Source of the DNA: Viola odorata
Lineage: Eukaryota; Streptophyta; Magnoliopsida; Malpighiales; Violaceae
Reading direction: 5' to 3'
Length of the DNA: 64,000 bases
Assembly (NCBI GenBank): GCA_963691705.1
Contig: OY829545.1
Span: 39,109,475 to 39,173,474 of the forward strand
Below the pieces are notes generated by a model that was given only the letters and a program-made list of their open reading frames with translations, did no database searches and was not told the origin of the DNA. Position 1 is the stretch's first letter, and each line of letters starts with the position of its first letter. The translations under genes were made by a program, and so were the position numbers. Positions 60,846-64,000 of this stretch are shown here, in pieces.

Positions 60846-62453
60846 CTAGCTCTTCTTATCTCCCAAGTCTGCACGAGTAGTCAAGATCCTTATCACCGAA
60901 TTTTTTTCTTCAATTATGGCACTTGATGCTTCTTTCCTGCGGATTTCGTTGTTCAAACGTTTCTTAAAGTCCTTGAGGGCCACTTTTTGTTTTGCCGCTT
61001 GCATGCGGATAATGTCCTTACTGCGCCTTTCTAACTCGTTCATCTGGACTTCTAGGTAACATTGATGGGCTACAGAATCATCCCTTTCCTCTGCCATCTG
61101 ATCCCGTTCTTCTTGCGCTGCTTGCATCTGTTCCGGAACTTGAGCGTAAGCCATGACATTCATCCCTTCGCTCCCCTGGGATTCCCCTTCTTCTTCCATT
61201 GGTTTCTAATTTTTCAGGTGGGGTAAGACATTGCCGTTAACTCCTCTTAACCTCCACTGTGGATATTTCGGTATAGTTGCTGTAGGGGTGACACGTCCCT
61301 TGAGACAAAAGGGGTGAGTCCAGTCTTGAGCGTACTGCTGAATGTTCTGATTTTCTCCGGTGTGTAGCAGGTTTGACCTTATCATGCCGAACGTCACGGG
61401 GATTATTTGCATGATGCAAAACTGTCTGAGGACGAGGGCGGGGCAATAATGAACGCGCCCCCATGCTCCGATCAAAGGAACACAAGGTCTACAGCAGACG
61501 ATGGGACCGGAGGCCTACAACTATTTGGCATGCCAACTAAAGTCTTCTCCCGAGAGGTTTATGAATCTGTCGACCCAGACATCTTTATTTTCCATTTTCC
61601 ATTAATCTGTGGTCGTTTCGTTGATAACTCTAATTAAAGGGCACAATTTTATGTAGCTTGCAAAGAATATGGACTGATTTGGTGTCTGTTTGAAGTGGCT
61701 GACTAACCATAGTGTTAACAACTGGGTGCAACAGGTAAGTCTTCCTTTCCCTTTCCTTCGACAAGGGTCCAGAGAGCGAAAAGTCTTGGCCAAGATGGTT
61801 GTTGTAGGATTGATGGTGTTTGCCTCCATCTCCTAAAAGACATTGGCCGCTGCAAAATCGATGGCGTTCTTTATTTTAGGAAAAAGGACAAATCGTACGA
61901 TTGCGAAAGCCAGGACCCTTAAGCGTTTTTACCCATTGGCCAAATGAAATCGTGCTTCAATATCTGACCAACACCAGAAGTAGTCCCCTTCTCTGATACG
62001 AGTAGTGATTCCTAACAACTTATCAAGTCTTATTTTGACACTAGAGGAGTCGAGTCGAACGTTCTGATATATAGCCGATATAGGAAATGCGAAGCACATC
62101 AAAGCGGAATATTCCTCTAGTGTGGGAGTCAAGTCTAGCCCTCTGTCAAAAGAGAAGCACCGATAATAGGGATCCTAGAATTTTAGGGCTGCCCGGATGC
62201 AACCCCAATTAGTCTTTACATCAACCAAGGTCAGCAGCTTTCTGTAACTACATTTAAACTGTGTCTCCTCATCCTAAGTTAACTCATTTCTTAACTTTCG
62301 AATCCTAGTTAAGTCGAAATCTGTGACCTCTACTTTGACCTTAGTGGTGATATCAGGGGTGAAACTGAGTTCTAACATGTCTCCCCTTGCAGCCTGATCA
62401 TCGAAACTTCGTCCCCCGAAAGTATCAAGTGAAAGTAGTGTAGGTGTCGACAT
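60846..62453 (-). pseudogene. Ogre-G ORF1 (DUF7745-like), broken
   Basis: Starts MSTPTLLSLDTFGG. Hallmarks of the Ogre ORF1 / plant DUF7745 family (name from memory): RKLRNELT, DPYYRCFSFDRGLDLTPTLEEYSALM, then GAWGRVHYCPALVLRQF (about 61420-61475), and a C-terminal coiled coil (about 60846-61199, QMAEERDDSVAHQ). Stops at about 62281 and 62172 and frameshifts between pieces break it. Its role in Ogre elements is unknown. Confidence 0.75.
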
Positions 62454-62960
62454 TTCGAATGAGCAAAATGGGTCCTGTGGGACAGAAATAAAATTTTAAG
62501 TGCAAAGTAACCTGTACGTGCAAGAAATTTACAGTTCGTATAAAAGAAAAATTACAAAAAATAGAAATCATGGTAACAAGATAAATAGAGCCACGACAAA
62601 ACAGATATGATCATGATGCATTTACTGGGGCTCTGATTCTGACTTTTCTAACTGGCTTGAACGGTTCCCGGATGATACCATGAAAAGGTCCCTAAAGTGT
62701 CGTCCAGTGTCAACCGATTCCTTGCGGAATCAGGCAACCTTTCGACTATCTTTAGGGGTTCATCCGAGTTGGGATTGGTGAACACTACCCATGACATGTG
62801 TCCTAGGGCGTCACTACTACCCTCCTAATTTGGTAATTATCCCCGGGGTGTAGGGCGCTATGAAATGCATATAACGATTGATATCAAAGCGAATAAACAA
62901 ATCAGCAATTTATCAAAGCGGGTAAATAAATAAATAAACACCTCAAAAAAATAAAACCGG
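62454..62960. other. Leader of Ogre-G
   Basis: Between PBS and ORF1; no gene or clear repeat seen. Confidence 0.5.
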
Positions 62961-62979
62961 CTCCCCAGTGAAGTCGCCA
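62961..62979 (-). promoter_or_regulatory. Primer-binding site of Ogre-G
   Basis: The minus strand reads TGGCGACTTCACTGGGGAG, close to the Ogre PBS TGGCGACTC.GCTGGGGA (tRNA-Arg type, from memory), three bases from the LTR end. Confidence 0.75.
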
Positions 62980-62982
62980 AAC

Positions 62983-64000
62983 TGTCGCGCCCCCCGAAAA
63001 TAATAAAAATTCGCGAGTATACGACGAATATGAGACCTTACAATGGTCGGCGTAAAAGAACGCCTCGCAACATGCAATGAAGTCGCCACCCTAATTTTTG
63101 TCTCTAGGTTTAGGGAACCTAATCGTCATGGCATAAAAATAAAAATAAATAGAAAAATAAAAAGAATAAAAAACTCGGGAAGGTGTTAGGCACCCGAGTC
63201 ACATCCTAAAACGGTTACTGGTTGATAAGAGAGGTGTTTAAAAGATGTTTGATAAAAATGTGTTTTAAAAGGGGGTCGTCAGAGGAATTGTCACTTTAGT
63301 CTTTTCCGTAGGGACCGTTTGAGAATAATCAATCGTTGGACGAGGTTATCGTTTTAAAAATCTTTTCGGACGGAGTTACCATTTTCAAGACAGATCGATT
63401 ATTCCTGACCGTAGCGTGATTGGGATGAATTTTTCGTAAGACTGAATGAGCGCCCTTTTTTTCATGACCGGGCCACGCCTGATTAAATCTGATTACTACG
63501 TGATTCTATCATGATTAGCTAACAAAGCACAAATTTCTATGAGAAGTATTTTGAAAATGATGACCGATGTGGGATCGAAGCCACCAAATACATGCAGTCA
63601 ATATAAGCGGAATTTAAAATCAAATGAACATGGTATTTTAAGCAAGTCTTTAAACAAGTTGTTCATATAGATTGATTTTAATTCTAGCAATTCTATATAT
63701 CATGCATACGATTAATATTTACGGAACGCATTGGAATAAATAAAAGGGAAAGAAAGGCGTACTTTCGAGCGAAGCTTAAATTTTACCTACAAAATGAGAG
63801 TGTTAGTGATAGCTTGAAAAATAAATGAGCAATTTATACACGTGAGGAATTAAATAAACAATTGATGTATACGAAAAATAAATAATGGTTTGACGTATAC
63901 GAAAATTTAATTGATGATTTGATAAGTGCAGGAAAAATTAAATGATGATTTGATGCATACGAAAATTTAAATGATGATAATTGCGTAAAATTAAAGATTT
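62983..64000 (-). repeat. 5' LTR of Ogre-G, partial
   Basis: The LTR end on the minus strand reads GGGCGCGACA. The piece holds AAGGTGTTAGGCACCCGAGTC (about 63180-63200), common in Ogre-like LTRs, then AT-rich DNA with repeats around ATACGAAAATTTAA(T/A)TGATGATT (63840-64000). It runs past the window. No gene. Confidence 0.72.

Larger units (their letters stand above)
56580..64000 (-). mobile_element. Ogre-G: Ogre-like relic on the minus strand
   Basis: Read on the minus strand: 5' LTR (from beyond 64000 to 62983), PBS (62961-62979), leader, Ogre ORF1 (60846-62453), gag (57131-59944), then no protease or RT. An AT-rich piece (56580-57130) may be a rest of the 3' LTR. All frames are broken. The ORF1-before-gag order is the mark of Ogre. 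Confidence 0.8.

Overview
This is a stretch of plant nuclear DNA made almost wholly of nested and adjoining LTR retrotransposons of the Ty3/gypsy superfamily. Recognisable lineages are Athila, Tat (Retand/Ogre-like) and Ogre. Together with TATA/AATAAA signals and short GT-AG introns, this points to a flowering plant, probably a eudicot; the species cannot be told. I see no ordinary host gene, tRNA, rRNA or CRISPR array.

Layout: (1) 1-2672, the 3' end of a Tat element (Tat-A) cut by the window edge. (2) 2673-3619, unassigned, perhaps a worn LTR of another element. (3) about 3620-49913, an old, stop-ridden Athila element (Athila-E, + strand) acting as landing pad. Tat-B (5376-21196, TSD AGTGG) sits in its gag, and Tat-C (25524-46753, TSD ACATT) sits in its integrase. 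Tat-C itself carries a non-autonomous gypsy element, NA-D (26612-32350, TSD CTCCT), in its gag. (4) 49914-56290, a broken LTR-internal-LTR-internal array of another gypsy family (F). (5) about 56580-64000, an Ogre-like relic (Ogre-G) on the minus strand, with ORF1 and gag but no pol.

The most interesting content is in the Tat elements. Besides a 1956-residue gag-pol on the + strand (intact in Tat-B), each full element carries about 8 kb of genes on the OPPOSITE strand between pol and the 3' LTR. These are as1 (three exons), as2 (two exons; spliced product 714 aa and open in Tat-B), as3 (about 140-150 aa, proline-rich with basic and acidic ends) and as4 (about 125 aa, helical). as1 and as2 are paralogues that share an intron at the same place and phase and a domain resembling the Pfam 'putative gypsy type transposon' family. 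as3 and as4 recur in all three Tat elements, each with its own TATA-like box and AATAAA-type signal on the minus strand. The antisense block therefore looks like a set of self-contained transcription units facing gag-pol, separated from it by tandem repeats.

Breaks: Tat-C gag-pol has the NA-D insertion and one nonsense codon. Antisense genes in B and C have single-base frameshifts, a stop or a lost splice acceptor. LTR divergence counted by eye is about 1.5% (B), 1.1% (C) and 2.3% (D). D must be younger than C, so the order of the last two is contradictory.
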